Below are positions 9,450-17,485 of a stretch of 64,000 nucleotides of DNA, piece by piece. Numbering within the stretch: position 1 is the stretch's first letter; each line of letters opens with the position of its first letter. The stretch is from contig NZ_VKAC01000002.1 of assembly GCF_008041935.1 (NCBI RefSeq), forward strand, positions 124,001 through 188,000, written 5' to 3'. The notes under the pieces were generated by a model. The model worked only from the letters and a program-made list of their open reading frames with translations. It did not search any database and was not told the origin of the DNA. This DNA comes from Quadrisphaera setariae. GTDB lineage: Bacteria > Actinomycetota > Actinomycetes > Actinomycetales > Quadrisphaeraceae. Both the position numbers and the translations under genes were made by a program.

Positions 9450-10301
9450 ATGAGGGCCGCGGTGTGGGGCTCCCCGATCAGCCACTCGCTGTCCCCGGCG
9501 CTGCACCGGGCGGCCTACGCAGCCCTGGGGCTGGACTGGCACTACGACCTGGCCGAGGTCGACGTCGCCGGGCTCCCGGCCGCCGTCGCCCGCCTGGACG
9601 AGCACTGGGCGGGCGCCTCGCTGACGATGCCCCTCAAGGCCGCCGTGCTCGACCTGGTGGCCGAGGCATCACCGCTGGCGCTGGCGGTCGGCGCGGTGAA
9701 CACCCTGGTGCCGGTCCCGGGACGTCCGGGGGCCTGGCGCGGGGAGAACACCGACGTCCACGGCGTCGTGGCGGCCCTCGCCGACGCTGGCACCACCACC
9801 GCGCGCACTGCGGCGGTGCTGGGCGGCGGCGCCACGGCGGCCTCCGCGCTGGCGGCGCTGGCCCAGCTGGGGGCGGCCGAGCCCGTGGTGCACGTGCGGT
9901 CACCCGAGCGGGCCGCCGGGCTCGTGGAGGTGGGCGAGCGGCTGGGCGTCCGCGTGCGGCTCCAGCGGTGGGGCCGGCCCGAGGAGCTCGCCGGCGAGCT
10001 GGCGGAGGTCGACGTCGTCGTCTCCACCGCACCGCCGGGCGCCGCCGACGAGGCCGCCGCTGCGCTGGGGCGGGCCGGGGCGGCGCCCGCCGGCGCCCTG
10101 CTCGACGTCGTGTACGCCCCCTGGCCGACCGACCTGGCCACGGCGTGGACGGCCGCCGGCGGTCGCGCGAGCGGCGGGCTGGACATGCTCGTGCACCAGG
10201 CCGCGGCCCAGGTGGAGCTCATGACGGGCTGCCCCGCGCCGCTGGAGGTCATGCAGGCCGCGGGTGGGGCTGCCATGGCCGAGCGGCTCCTGCTGCGCTG
10301 A
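9450..10301 (+). CDS. aroE: Shikimate dehydrogenase
   Basis: NADP-dependent reduction of 3-dehydroshikimate to shikimate. The substrate-binding N-terminal domain has SPISHSLSP and SLTMPLK, whose Lys is catalytic. NTDVHG binds substrate, GGGATAASA is the nucleotide-binding loop, and GGLDMLVHQA closes the active site. Length 283 aa. It is split from aroC-aroK-aroB by the whole pilus cluster (10.4-24.1 kb). In many actinobacteria aroE lies directly before aroC, so the pil genes look inserted into an ancestral aro block. Confidence 0.95.
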   Translation: MRAAVWGSPISHSLSPALHRAAYAALGLDWHYDLAEVDVAGLPAAVARLDEHWAGASLTMPLKAAVLDLVAEASPLALAVGAVNTLVPVPGRPGAWRGENTDVHGVVAALADAGTTTARTAAVLGGGATAASALAALAQLGAAEPVVHVRSPERAAGLVEVGERLGVRVRLQRWGRPEELAGELAEVDVVVSTAPPGAADEAAAALGRAGAAPAGALLDVVYAPWPTDLATAWTAAGGRASGGLDMLVHQAAAQVELMTGCPAPLEVMQAAGGAAMAERLLLR

Positions 10302-10322
10302 CGCGCTGACGCCGGCGCGCTG

Positions 10323-10386
10323 GTCCACCCTGCTGGGCGCACCCGGCCGCACGGGTGACCAGCCGGGTGCGCCCAGCAGGGTGGAC
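10323..10386. repeat. 25-bp perfect inverted repeat after aroE (terminator-like)
   Basis: Bases 10323-10347 and 10362-10386 are exact reverse complements of 25 nt, separated by a 14-nt loop. The element begins 21 bp after the aroE stop and ends 14 bp before a candidate pilB promoter. A strong insulating terminator is the simplest reading; there is no T-tract. Confidence 0.9.
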
Positions 10387-10400
10387 GACGTCCCGGTGTC

Positions 10401-10427
10401 CTCAAGGCGCACGACCGCCGTCCCGAG
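10401..10427 (+). promoter_or_regulatory. FliA/WhiG-like promoter upstream of pilB
   Basis: CTCAAG (10401-10406), 15-nt spacer, CCCGAG (10422-10427). The -35-like half is perfect; the -10-like half keeps only the CCGA core. The pilB GTG lies 71 bp downstream. Confidence 0.45.
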
Positions 10428-10498
10428 TGCTCCGGGGAGCCGTGGGAGACCTGGACCAGTGGTCGCCCCTGCCTCGAGGACCCCGGGGGAGGTGCGCG

Positions 10499-12151
10499 GT
10501 GCTGGACGGACAGCTGCACGGCCGGCTGCAGGGCCGGGCTCCGGGCGGGACGCCGGAGGAGCCTGTCAGCGGCTCGGGCGGTGCGCAGGACGGCGGCGCG
10601 CACGTGGACCGGCGCCGGGTCCCGCGCGGCCGGGAGGTCCCCCTGCTCGACCTGGCGATCACGCCGGTCGACCCTGCCGCGGTGCTGCGCCTGCCCGCCG
10701 CCCTGTGCCGCCGCCACGCGGTCCTGCCGATCTCGTCGGCCGGCGGCCGGCTGCTGGTGGCGATGGCCGACCCGGGCGACGTCGTCGCCCTCGACGACGT
10801 CCGCGCCCTCGCGGGCGCCGACGTCCAGGTGGCTCGAGCGCCGCGCGCGGAGCTGCTCACGGCCATCGACAAGCACTGCCGCAACGACGCCGAGCTCGAC
10901 CTGCTCACCAGCCAGATCGACACCCAGCTCTCGGACGCGAGGTCGACCACCGACCCGCTGCTGCCCGACGGGGAGCTGGTCAGCGACTCGCCCGTCGTGC
11001 GGTTCGTGGACTCGGTGGTCTCGCAGGCCGTGGCCGACCGCGCGAGCGACGTCCACATCGACCCCGGCGAGGACCAGACGCGCGTGCGCTACCGGATCGA
11101 CGGTGTGCTGCACGACGTCCTCCAGGTGTCCGCCAGCGTGCACGCCAGCCTCGTCTCGCGCCTCAAGGTCATGGCCGAGCTCGACATCGCGGAGCGCCGC
11201 GTGCCCCAGGACGGACGCCTCACCGTGGTGGCCGGGGGCCGCGAGGTGGGCCTGCGCGTGGCCACCCTGCCCACGGTCTGGGGCGAGAAGCTCGTGCTGC
11301 GGGTGCTGGACGACTCCGCCGTGCGCCTCGACCTCGGGCAGCTGGCCTTCAGCGTCGAGAACCAGCGCCTCTACGCGGCCGCCACCGCCCGGCCGTACGG
11401 GATGGTGCTGGTCACCGGTCCCACGGGCTCGGGGAAGTCGACCACCCTGTACGCCACCCTCAACTCGGTCAGCCGACCCGAGGTCAACGTCATCACCGTC
11501 GAGGACCCCGTCGAGTACCGCCTGGCCGGGCTCAACCAGGTGCAGATCAACCCCAAGGCGGGCCTGACGTTCGCCCGCGCGCTGCGATCGATCCTGCGCT
11601 CCGACCCCGACGTCGTCCTCCTGGGGGAGGTCCGGGACGCCGAGACCGCGCGGATCGCCGTCGAGGCCTCGCTCACCGGACACCTCGTGCTGTCGACGCT
11701 GCACACCAACGACGCCCCCTCGGCGGTGACCCGCCTCGTGGAGATGGGGGTGGAGCCGTACCTCGTCGGGTCCGCCCTGGTCTGCGTGGTGGCCCAGCGC
11801 CTGGCGCGCCGGCTGTGCGACAGGTGCAAGGAGCCCTACCGCGCCGACGGCGACGAGGTCTGGGGCGCCGGCCTGCCGTGGCCGCACCTGCCGGTGGGGG
11901 AGCCGGTGGTGCTGCACCGCCCCGTCGGGTGCACCGCGTGCGCGCGCACGGGCTACCGCGGGCGCCTCGCGCTCCACGAGGTCATGACGGTGGACGAGGA
12001 GGTCGAGCGCCTCGCCGTCGCCCGCGCGTCCAGCGGCGACATCGCCCGCGCGGCCCGCGAGCGCGGCATGGTGCCGCTCCTGCAGGACGGGCTGGCCAAG
12101 GTGCTCGCCGGTCACACGACGGTCCAGGAGGTGCTCCGTGTCGCTGCGTGA
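10499..12151 (+). CDS. pilB: Type IV pilus extension ATPase PilB
   Basis: Hexameric GspE/PilB ATPase that powers pilus assembly at the cytoplasmic face. The N-terminal part is MshE-like and contacts the platform. Walker A GPTGSGKSTT is at about residues 307-316, the Asp box and Walker B (LLGEVRDAETA) near 375, and the His box (STLHTNDA) follows. A zinc-binding pair CDRC and CTAC lies near residues 439 and 477. The frame is open upstream, but GTG 10499 has GGGGGAGG 7-8 nt before it, giving 550 aa. It overlaps the HDOD gene by 14 bp. Confidence 0.95.
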   Translation: MLDGQLHGRLQGRAPGGTPEEPVSGSGGAQDGGAHVDRRRVPRGREVPLLDLAITPVDPAAVLRLPAALCRRHAVLPISSAGGRLLVAMADPGDVVALDDVRALAGADVQVARAPRAELLTAIDKHCRNDAELDLLTSQIDTQLSDARSTTDPLLPDGELVSDSPVVRFVDSVVSQAVADRASDVHIDPGEDQTRVRYRIDGVLHDVLQVSASVHASLVSRLKVMAELDIAERRVPQDGRLTVVAGGREVGLRVATLPTVWGEKLVLRVLDDSAVRLDLGQLAFSVENQRLYAAATARPYGMVLVTGPTGSGKSTTLYATLNSVSRPEVNVITVEDPVEYRLAGLNQVQINPKAGLTFARALRSILRSDPDVVLLGEVRDAETARIAVEASLTGHLVLSTLHTNDAPSAVTRLVEMGVEPYLVGSALVCVVAQRLARRLCDRCKEPYRADGDEVWGAGLPWPHLPVGEPVVLHRPVGCTACARTGYRGRLALHEVMTVDEEVERLAVARASSGDIARAARERGMVPLLQDGLAKVLAGHTTVQEVLRVAA

Positions 12152-13031
12152 GCCGGTGCCGGTGCCGGCCCCCGGTCGCGAGGAGCTGCTCGCCGCCGTC
12201 CACCACCTCGGCGCCCGGCGCCCGGTGGCCGCCCGCGTCGTCGCCCTGGCCGCCGACGAGGCGACCGGTGCGCGCGAGCTGTCACGGGTGCTGGCCGCGG
12301 ACGTCGCCCTGGCGGCCCGGGTGGTGGCGCTCGCCAACAGCGCCTCCTACGGGCTGCCCGGCCGGGTGCGGACGGTGGCCTTCGCGGTCACGACGGTCGG
12401 GGCTGACGCCGTGCGCGCGCTCGCGGCGGCGGCGGTCGCGGGGCTGGACGGCGGTGAGGGGGTGCCTGACGACTTCTGGCCCCGCTGCCGCCTGACCGCC
12501 ACGGCGTGCGGGGAGCTGGCGGGCACGTTCGGGCTGCCGGGGGCCGAGGCGTTCTGCCTGGGGCTGCTCTCGGCGCTCGGGCAGGCGGTGCTGTGGCAGC
12601 AGGACCGCGCCGGGTACGCGGCCCTGGTGGAGGACGACGACGTGCGCGGCCGCGGTCGTGCGGCGCTGGCGGTCGCCGAGGTGGACCGCTACGGCGTGCG
12701 CCACAGCGAGCTCTCGGCCGTGGCGGTGGCCGCCTTCGGCTTCCCGCGGGAGCTGGCCGACGCGCTGGCTGCGCTCGACGACCCGGCGCTGGACGGTCCG
12801 GCGCTGGACGGCTCAGCGCTGGACGGCTCAGCGCTGGACGGGTCTGCTCCCGCTGCCCCGACCGCGTGGGCGGCGTGCCTGCGCACCGCCGTGGAGGTCT
12901 CCCAGCGCCTGGCCACCCCCGACGAGCAGCGCGCAGACCTCGCGGCGCTCTCCGGCGGCGTGGTCACCGAGGCGGACTCCGCCGGGCTGGAGGTGCGCGT
13001 GACCGAGGCGCTCGCCGAGTCGACCTGGTGA
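12138..13031 (+). CDS. HDOD-domain protein inside the pil operon
   Basis: 297 aa. Residues 20-200 match an HDOD signalling domain (LSRVLAADVALAARVVALANS, then SYGLPGRV), a fold related to HD phosphohydrolases but usually without catalytic residues. HDOD proteins often sit in regulatory roles for motility, pili or c-di-GMP responses. A 15-bp tandem array encodes four Pro/Ser-ALDG units at about residues 217-236, probably a flexible linker. The GTG start overlaps the end of pilB, so the two are coupled. A role in controlling PilB is inferred from position only. Confidence 0.8.
   Translation: MSLREPVPVPAPGREELLAAVHHLGARRPVAARVVALAADEATGARELSRVLAADVALAARVVALANSASYGLPGRVRTVAFAVTTVGADAVRALAAAAVAGLDGGEGVPDDFWPRCRLTATACGELAGTFGLPGAEAFCLGLLSALGQAVLWQQDRAGYAALVEDDDVRGRGRAALAVAEVDRYGVRHSELSAVAVAAFGFPRELADALAALDDPALDGPALDGSALDGSALDGSAPAAPTAWAACLRTAVEVSQRLATPDEQRADLAALSGGVVTEADSAGLEVRVTEALAESTW
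12786..12845 (+). repeat. 15-bp tandem repeat, four copies, inside the HDOD gene
   Basis: The core GCGCTGGACGG recurs at 12786, 12801, 12816 and 12831 with exact 15-bp spacing, so copy-number changes would keep the reading frame. It encodes (P/S)ALDG repeats. Confidence 0.9.
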
Positions 13032-13104
13032 CCGACCGCCGCCACGTGGCCGCCCGACCGCGCTGACGCCGCTCGTCACTGCCGTCGCCGTCGTCCACCG
13101 GTCC

Positions 13105-13131
13105 CTCAAGAGCCGGCTCCGGCGTGCCGAA
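13105..13131 (+). promoter_or_regulatory. FliA/WhiG-like promoter upstream of pilT
   Basis: CTCAAG (13105-13110), 15-nt spacer, GCCGAA (13126-13131), in the 156-bp gap between the HDOD gene and pilT. The pilT GTG is 57 bp downstream. The GCCGAA variant is close to the FliA-type element I recall for Actinoplanes. Confidence 0.65.
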
Positions 13132-13187
13132 GGGGTCCTGGAGGGTGCTGTGCCCTCGCACCGGCGTGCACCTCGGGAGGACCAGCG

Positions 13188-14414
13188 GTGAGCAGCTACG
13201 GCACGGGTGACCACGAGGCGCTGCTCGTGAGTCCCCACGAGGCGTGGCCGGCGTCCGTCCCCGCGCAGGCGACGGCCCCGCTGGCCGGCTCCGCCTCGAC
13301 GGCGGCCACCGGGGCGGGCGCAGCCGTTGCGGACCCTGGCGTGGAGCAGCTCGTCGACGTAGCGCAGGTGCTGCGCGCGATGGTCTCCCGTGGCGCCTCG
13401 GACCTGCACCTGACCGCCGGGGCGCCGCCGATGGCGCGGCTCCACGGCGACCTGGTCCCTCTGGAGGGCTTCCCCCGGATGACGCCGGAACCCCTCAAGC
13501 GCTCCCTGTTCGCCGTCCTGACCCAGAAGCAGCGCCAGCGCTTCGAGGAGGACCTGGAGCTCGACTTCGCCCTCCCGGTGGCGGGGCTGGGCCGCTTCCG
13601 CGTGAACCTCTACCGCCAGCGGGAGTCCGTCGGCGCGGCGTTCCGCGTCATCCCCACCGAGATCCGCTCCCTGCAGGAGCTCGGCATGCCGCCGGTGCTC
13701 GCGCAGTTCGCCACCCTGCCGCGCGGGCTGGTGCTGGTCACCGGTCCCACCGGCTCGGGCAAGTCCACGACCCTCGCGGCGATCATCGACCAGGCCAACA
13801 AGACCCGGCCCGACCACATCATGACCGTCGAGGACCCGATTGAGTTCCTCCACGCCCACCAGCGCTCGCTGGTCAACCAGCGCGAGGTGGGGGAGGACAC
13901 GCGCTCCTTCGCCACCGCGCTCAAGCACGTGCTGCGGCAGGACCCGGACATCATCCTCGTCGGCGAGCTGCGCGACCTGGAGACCATCTCCGTGGCGCTG
14001 ACGGCCGCCGAGACGGGCCACCTCGTCTTCGCGACGCTGCACACGCAGGACGCCGCCCAGACGATCGACAGGATCATCGACGTCTTCCCCGCTGAGCAGC
14101 AGGACCAGGTGCGCACGCAGCTGGCCGGGGCGCTCCAGGGCGTGGTCTGCCAGACGCTGTGCAAGACCTCCGACGGCCGTGGCCGCGCGGCGGCCACCGA
14201 GGTGCTCATCGCCACCCCCGCCGTGCGCAACCTCGTCCGCGAGGGCAAGACCCACCAGATCTACTCGGCCATGCAGGCCGGTGGCTCCCACGGCATGCAC
14301 ACCCTCGACCAGCACCTGGCCGAGCTCGTGCGCTCCGGGCGCGTCACCTACGACCAGGCGGTGGACAAGGCCCACCACCTGGAGGACTTCACGCGCCTCG
14401 CAGGGAGGGCCTGA
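13188..14414 (+). CDS. pilT: Type IV pilus retraction ATPase PilT
   Basis: Retraction motor of the pilus. After about 55 residues of low-complexity Ala/Gly/Ser sequence come the PilT blocks: SDLHLTAGAPP, RFRVNLYRQR, Walker A GPTGSGKSTT near residue 185, LVGELRDLETI (Walker B), FATLHTQDA, and C-terminal AVRNLVREGK. These separate PilT from PilB. 408 aa, longer than usual because of the N-terminal extension. GTG start with GGGAGGACC upstream. Its presence implies dynamic, retractile pili. Confidence 0.95.
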   Translation: MSSYGTGDHEALLVSPHEAWPASVPAQATAPLAGSASTAATGAGAAVADPGVEQLVDVAQVLRAMVSRGASDLHLTAGAPPMARLHGDLVPLEGFPRMTPEPLKRSLFAVLTQKQRQRFEEDLELDFALPVAGLGRFRVNLYRQRESVGAAFRVIPTEIRSLQELGMPPVLAQFATLPRGLVLVTGPTGSGKSTTLAAIIDQANKTRPDHIMTVEDPIEFLHAHQRSLVNQREVGEDTRSFATALKHVLRQDPDIILVGELRDLETISVALTAAETGHLVFATLHTQDAAQTIDRIIDVFPAEQQDQVRTQLAGALQGVVCQTLCKTSDGRGRAAATEVLIATPAVRNLVREGKTHQIYSAMQAGGSHGMHTLDQHLAELVRSGRVTYDQAVDKAHHLEDFTRLAGRA

Positions 14415-14419
14415 GCACC

Positions 14420-15640
14420 ATGGCCACCGCCACCACCTTCGACTACCGCGTCCGCGACAGGACCGGGAAGATCGTCAAGGGGCGCTCAGAGGCGGCCAGC
14501 CAGGCCGCCCTCGTCTCCAAGCTGCGCTCCCAGGGCTTCGCCCCGCTCGACATCAAGGAGGCGGGGACCGGCCTCAACCGGGAGATCCGCCTCCCGGGCT
14601 CGTCGCGGGTGTCGCCCAAGGACGTCGCGATCATGGCGCGGCAGTTCGCCACCATGACGGAGTCGGGACTGTCGCTCATCCGGGCCCTGTCCATCCTCTC
14701 CGCCCAGACCCGCAGCAAGCCCCTCGCGGAGGTGCTCACCCAAGTCCGCACCGACGTCGAGGGCGGCATGACGCTGTCCGGTGCCTTCGCCAAGCACCGC
14801 AGGGTCTTCCCGCCTCTGATGATCTCCATGACGCGCGCCGGCGAGGCCGGGGGCTTCCTCGACCGGACGCTGCTGTCGGTGGCTGCCAACCTCGAGGCCG
14901 AGATCAAGCTCCGAGCGAAGATCAAGTCGGCGATGACCTACCCGGTCGTCGTCCTGGTCTTCGCGGTGCTGGCCGTCATCGCCATGCTGCTCTTCATCGT
15001 GCCGATCTTCGCGGGCATGTACGAGGGCTTCGGCGCCCAGCTACCGCTGCCCACGCGCATCCTGATGGCGGCCTCCGACATCCTCAAGGTCGGCTTCCCG
15101 GGGTTCATCGTGCTGGGGATCGGCGCGGGATTTCTGTGGCGGCGCTACCGGCACACCGACCGGGTGCGTGATGTCGTCGACCCCCTGAAGCTGCGCCTGC
15201 CAGTCTTCGGGCCGCTCTTCCAGAAGGTGGCCATCAGCCGCTTCAGCCGCAACCTCGGCACGATGATCAGCTCAGGCGTGCCCATCCTGCACTCGCTGCA
15301 GCTGGTGGGGGAGACCAGCGGCAGCGTGGTCATCCAGCGGGCGACCGAGGCGGTCTCCGAGGCCGTCCGGCAGGGCGACAGCATGGCCGCGCCACTGGCC
15401 CAGCACCGCGTGTTCCCGCCCATGCTCGTCCAGATGCTGGCCGTCGGCGAAGACACCGGAGCCACCGACCAGATGCTGAACAAGGTCGCTGACTTCTACG
15501 ACACCGAGGTCGAGGCGACCACCGACCAGCTCACGTCGCTCATCGAGCCGCTGATGATCGTCTTCGTCGGCGCCATCGTCGGCGGGATGGTCCTGTGCCT
15601 CTACCTGCCCATGTTCGGGATCTACGACCACATCCAGTGA
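14420..15640 (+). CDS. pilC: Type IV pilus inner-membrane platform protein PilC
   Basis: Polytopic GspF/PilC platform protein that couples the ATPases to pilin insertion. Two repeated GspF domains are seen, one around RQFATMTESGLSL and one around FSRNLGTMISSGVPI. Strong membrane helices lie at about residues 170-200 and 215-235 and at the C terminus. ATG 14420 was chosen over a longer open frame because it follows GGGAGG and gives the usual 406 aa. It starts 6 bp after pilT. Confidence 0.94.
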   Translation: MATATTFDYRVRDRTGKIVKGRSEAASQAALVSKLRSQGFAPLDIKEAGTGLNREIRLPGSSRVSPKDVAIMARQFATMTESGLSLIRALSILSAQTRSKPLAEVLTQVRTDVEGGMTLSGAFAKHRRVFPPLMISMTRAGEAGGFLDRTLLSVAANLEAEIKLRAKIKSAMTYPVVVLVFAVLAVIAMLLFIVPIFAGMYEGFGAQLPLPTRILMAASDILKVGFPGFIVLGIGAGFLWRRYRHTDRVRDVVDPLKLRLPVFGPLFQKVAISRFSRNLGTMISSGVPILHSLQLVGETSGSVVIQRATEAVSEAVRQGDSMAAPLAQHRVFPPMLVQMLAVGEDTGATDQMLNKVADFYDTEVEATTDQLTSLIEPLMIVFVGAIVGGMVLCLYLPMFGIYDHIQ

Positions 15641-15672
15641 CCTGAGGCGCTGCAGCGTCACCCGCCTGGGTG

Positions 15673-15699
15673 ATCCAGCCGGCCCTGCGGAGTGTCGAT
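15673..15699 (+). promoter_or_regulatory. Weak FliA/WhiG-like motif upstream of pilA
   Basis: ATCCAG (15673-15678), exactly 15 nt, then GTCGAT (15694-15699). It departs from the CTCAAG/GCCGAT form at three positions but keeps the spacing. A small TCACCC/GGGTGA hairpin lies just upstream, after the pilC stop. Confidence 0.35.
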
Positions 15700-15766
15700 G
15701 CAGGGAGAGCAACAGCCAGAGCCGTGCCAGATGCGGGCGGCTCAGCCATCCACGGAAGGAATGCTC

Positions 15767-16156
15767 ATGATCGCTCGCATGCAGAAGGCGATGAAGGAGA
15801 AGGACGGCGGCTTCACGCTCGTCGAGCTCATCGTCGTCGTCGTCATCATCGGTGTCCTGGCGGCCATCGCCGTCCCGATCTTCCTGAACCAGGCGTCCAA
15901 GGCGCGCACCAACGCCGACCTCGCCACCGTGTCGAACGCCCAGGTCGCCGTCGCCGCATACGTCGCCGACAAGGGCAGCAACGCCGTCGCGTCTCCCGAC
16001 GCGGCAACGCTGAAGGAGTACGGCTACCCGCAGTCACCGAGCATGACTGTCACCATCACGCCGTCGACGGGTGCTTACAACATCGCTCTGACCGCTGCCA
16101 ACTCCCAGGCGAACCACGCGTGCTCTGCGAGCGACACGCAGAAGGCGACCTGCTGA
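15767..16156 (+). CDS. pilA: Type IV major pilin (PilA-like prepilin)
   Basis: Type IVa prepilin. The 15-residue basic leader ends in KDGG, and cleavage before Phe gives mature FTLVELIVVVVIIG with Glu at position 5. The hydrophobic N-terminal helix continues through AAIAVPIFLNQA. The globular part is short, so the mature protein is about 114 aa. Two Cys close to the C terminus can form the usual D-region disulfide loop. ATG 15767 is preferred to ATG 15761 because GGAAGGA sits 6 nt before it. Position after pilC and a downstream hairpin fit the abundant subunit. Confidence 0.92.
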   Translation: MIARMQKAMKEKDGGFTLVELIVVVVIIGVLAAIAVPIFLNQASKARTNADLATVSNAQVAVAAYVADKGSNAVASPDAATLKEYGYPQSPSMTVTITPSTGAYNIALTAANSQANHACSASDTQKATC

Positions 16157-16173
16157 CCGGTGCAGTGATCAGA

Positions 16174-16207
16174 AGGTCGACGGGGGGCGTGAGCCTCCCG
16201 TCGACCT
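16174..16207 (+). terminator. Hairpin between pilA and the minor pilin genes
   Basis: A 14-bp stem with one mismatch (16174-16187 with 16194-16207) and a 6-nt loop, 18 bp after the pilA stop. It could partly terminate or stabilise pilA mRNA so that pilin exceeds minor pilins. No T-tract. Confidence 0.6.
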
Positions 16208-16235
16208 CACCCCCATCGTCGACGAGAGGAGTCCC

Positions 16236-16691
16236 GTGGACACCCGGTACGACCACCTCGGCCCTCCGTCGAGTGATGCTGGACTGAGCCTCGTCGAAGT
16301 CATCGTCGCCATGGTGTTGCTCGCCGTCGTCGCGCTCGCCATGGTTCCCGTCCTCGTGACGGGCGCCGAGACGGCAGCTCGTAACAGGGAGATGTCGAAG
16401 GCGTCCCAGTACGTCGCCACGGAGATCGCTAATGCCCAGCAGCTGAAGTGCTTCCAGGTCAAGCAGTTGGTCACCGGCGCCGGCAGAGGCTTCGTCTCGC
16501 CGGCAGCCGCCACAGGAGCCGACGGAGTGCCTCGCGCCTTCAGTTATTACACGCTCAAGGACACGTTCGTAGACACTCCCGGAGAGTCGTGCAAGGTCGG
16601 ACAGACCTACACCCTGACCGTGACCGCCACCCCGGATTCGGGGACGGCACAGCCGGTGAGTGCCACCACGCAGATATTGGTCGTCCCGTGA
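16236..16691 (+). CDS. Minor prepilin-like protein (PilV/PilI position)
   Basis: 151 aa with a prepilin N terminus. After a 16-residue leader ending DAG, the mature end reads LSLVEVIVAMVLL with Glu at position 5, followed by a hydrophobic helix. The rest is a small globular domain with two Cys (LKCFQ and ESCKV) that could pair. GTG 16236 follows GAGAGGAG. It overlaps the next minor pilin gene by 1 bp. Minor pilins prime assembly and sit at the tip; which family member this is cannot be told from sequence alone. Confidence 0.82.
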   Translation: MDTRYDHLGPPSSDAGLSLVEVIVAMVLLAVVALAMVPVLVTGAETAARNREMSKASQYVATEIANAQQLKCFQVKQLVTGAGRGFVSPAAATGADGVPRAFSYYTLKDTFVDTPGESCKVGQTYTLTVTATPDSGTAQPVSATTQILVVP

Positions 16692-17272
16692 TGGGGCGGC
16701 GAAGGCACCCGCGGCGCGGCCGCGACACCGGCACGACGCTCACGGAACTGATGGTCGCGATGGCAGCGGGTAGCGTCGTCCTGGCCGCCGCAGCAGCGAT
16801 CTTCCTCCCGGCGATGCAGAACTCCGCGCGCGAGCGGCAAGCCGGGGTCAACCTCGCCGTCGCCAACGTTGCGAGCAGCACGCTGCAGCGCCAGGTGCGT
16901 GATGCCACCTACGTCCTGCCAGCCGCCGGGTCGTCGTCGACGGGCACGACGATCACGATGTGCACCTTCGCTCGAGCGAATTCACCGTCGCGCACTGTCG
17001 TCACCTGGAAGTACGTCAAAACCGCCGGCTTGACCATGACGGCCGGCGCTGGTGGTAGCGCCACGGTCTTCGGGGATCAGTTCACCTTCGGGAAAGTCGT
17101 GTTCGACTTGTCTAGCAAGTGGCAGCAGGTGGCGAAGGGCGACATCCTCGACATGCGGTTCATCACCGGAGACATCGCTGACGGCACCACTGCCGGCACC
17201 ATCGGGACGACGCTGCAGTTCTCCGCTGCGCCCCGCTCGGCCCAGATCACCTCCACAGCCAGCTGCGCCTGA
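16691..17272 (+). CDS. Minor prepilin-like protein (PilW-like)
   Basis: 193 aa. A basic leader (GRRRHPRRGRDTG) is followed by TTLTELMVAMAAG, a prepilin cleavage site with Glu at +5 and a long hydrophobic helix. The C-terminal domain is Thr/Ser/Gly-rich with predicted beta content, and a Cys lies close to the end. ATG 16691 overlaps the previous stop; GTG 16688 is an equal alternative. Codon use is less GC-extreme than in neighbouring housekeeping genes, which is common for surface proteins under diversifying selection. Confidence 0.8.
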   Translation: MGRRRHPRRGRDTGTTLTELMVAMAAGSVVLAAAAAIFLPAMQNSARERQAGVNLAVANVASSTLQRQVRDATYVLPAAGSSSTGTTITMCTFARANSPSRTVVTWKYVKTAGLTMTAGAGGSATVFGDQFTFGKVVFDLSSKWQQVAKGDILDMRFITGDIADGTTAGTIGTTLQFSAAPRSAQITSTASCA

Positions 17273-17367
17273 GGTGGCCAGCGGCTGTCCGCGTCTGAGA
17301 GAGCACCTGTTGGGGCGCCGCCGATAACCGCCCAGGAGCTCCCACCTCCGGGACCGGTCGAGGGAGG

Positions 17368-17394
17368 CTCAAGCGGATCGCTGGCACCGCCGAT
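17368..17394 (+). promoter_or_regulatory. FliA/WhiG-like promoter upstream of the pilX-like gene
   Basis: CTCAAG (17368-17373), 15-nt spacer, GCCGAT (17389-17394), in the 213-bp gap before the GTG at 17486. One of the best matches to the shared motif. A second lone GCCGATAA occurs at about 17319-17326. Confidence 0.65.
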
Positions 17395-17485
17395 AGGGAT
17401 GGCAGGGGCGGGAACCTCAGAGCCCGCTCCTCGACCTGATCCCAACGGTCAGCAGCAGACTCGTAGACCAGGAGAGGACTGACCC

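Noticed and set aside
9542-12337. A 931-aa reverse-strand open frame
   Set aside because: Antisense to aroE and pilB, which have clear family motifs; no recognisable protein sequence.
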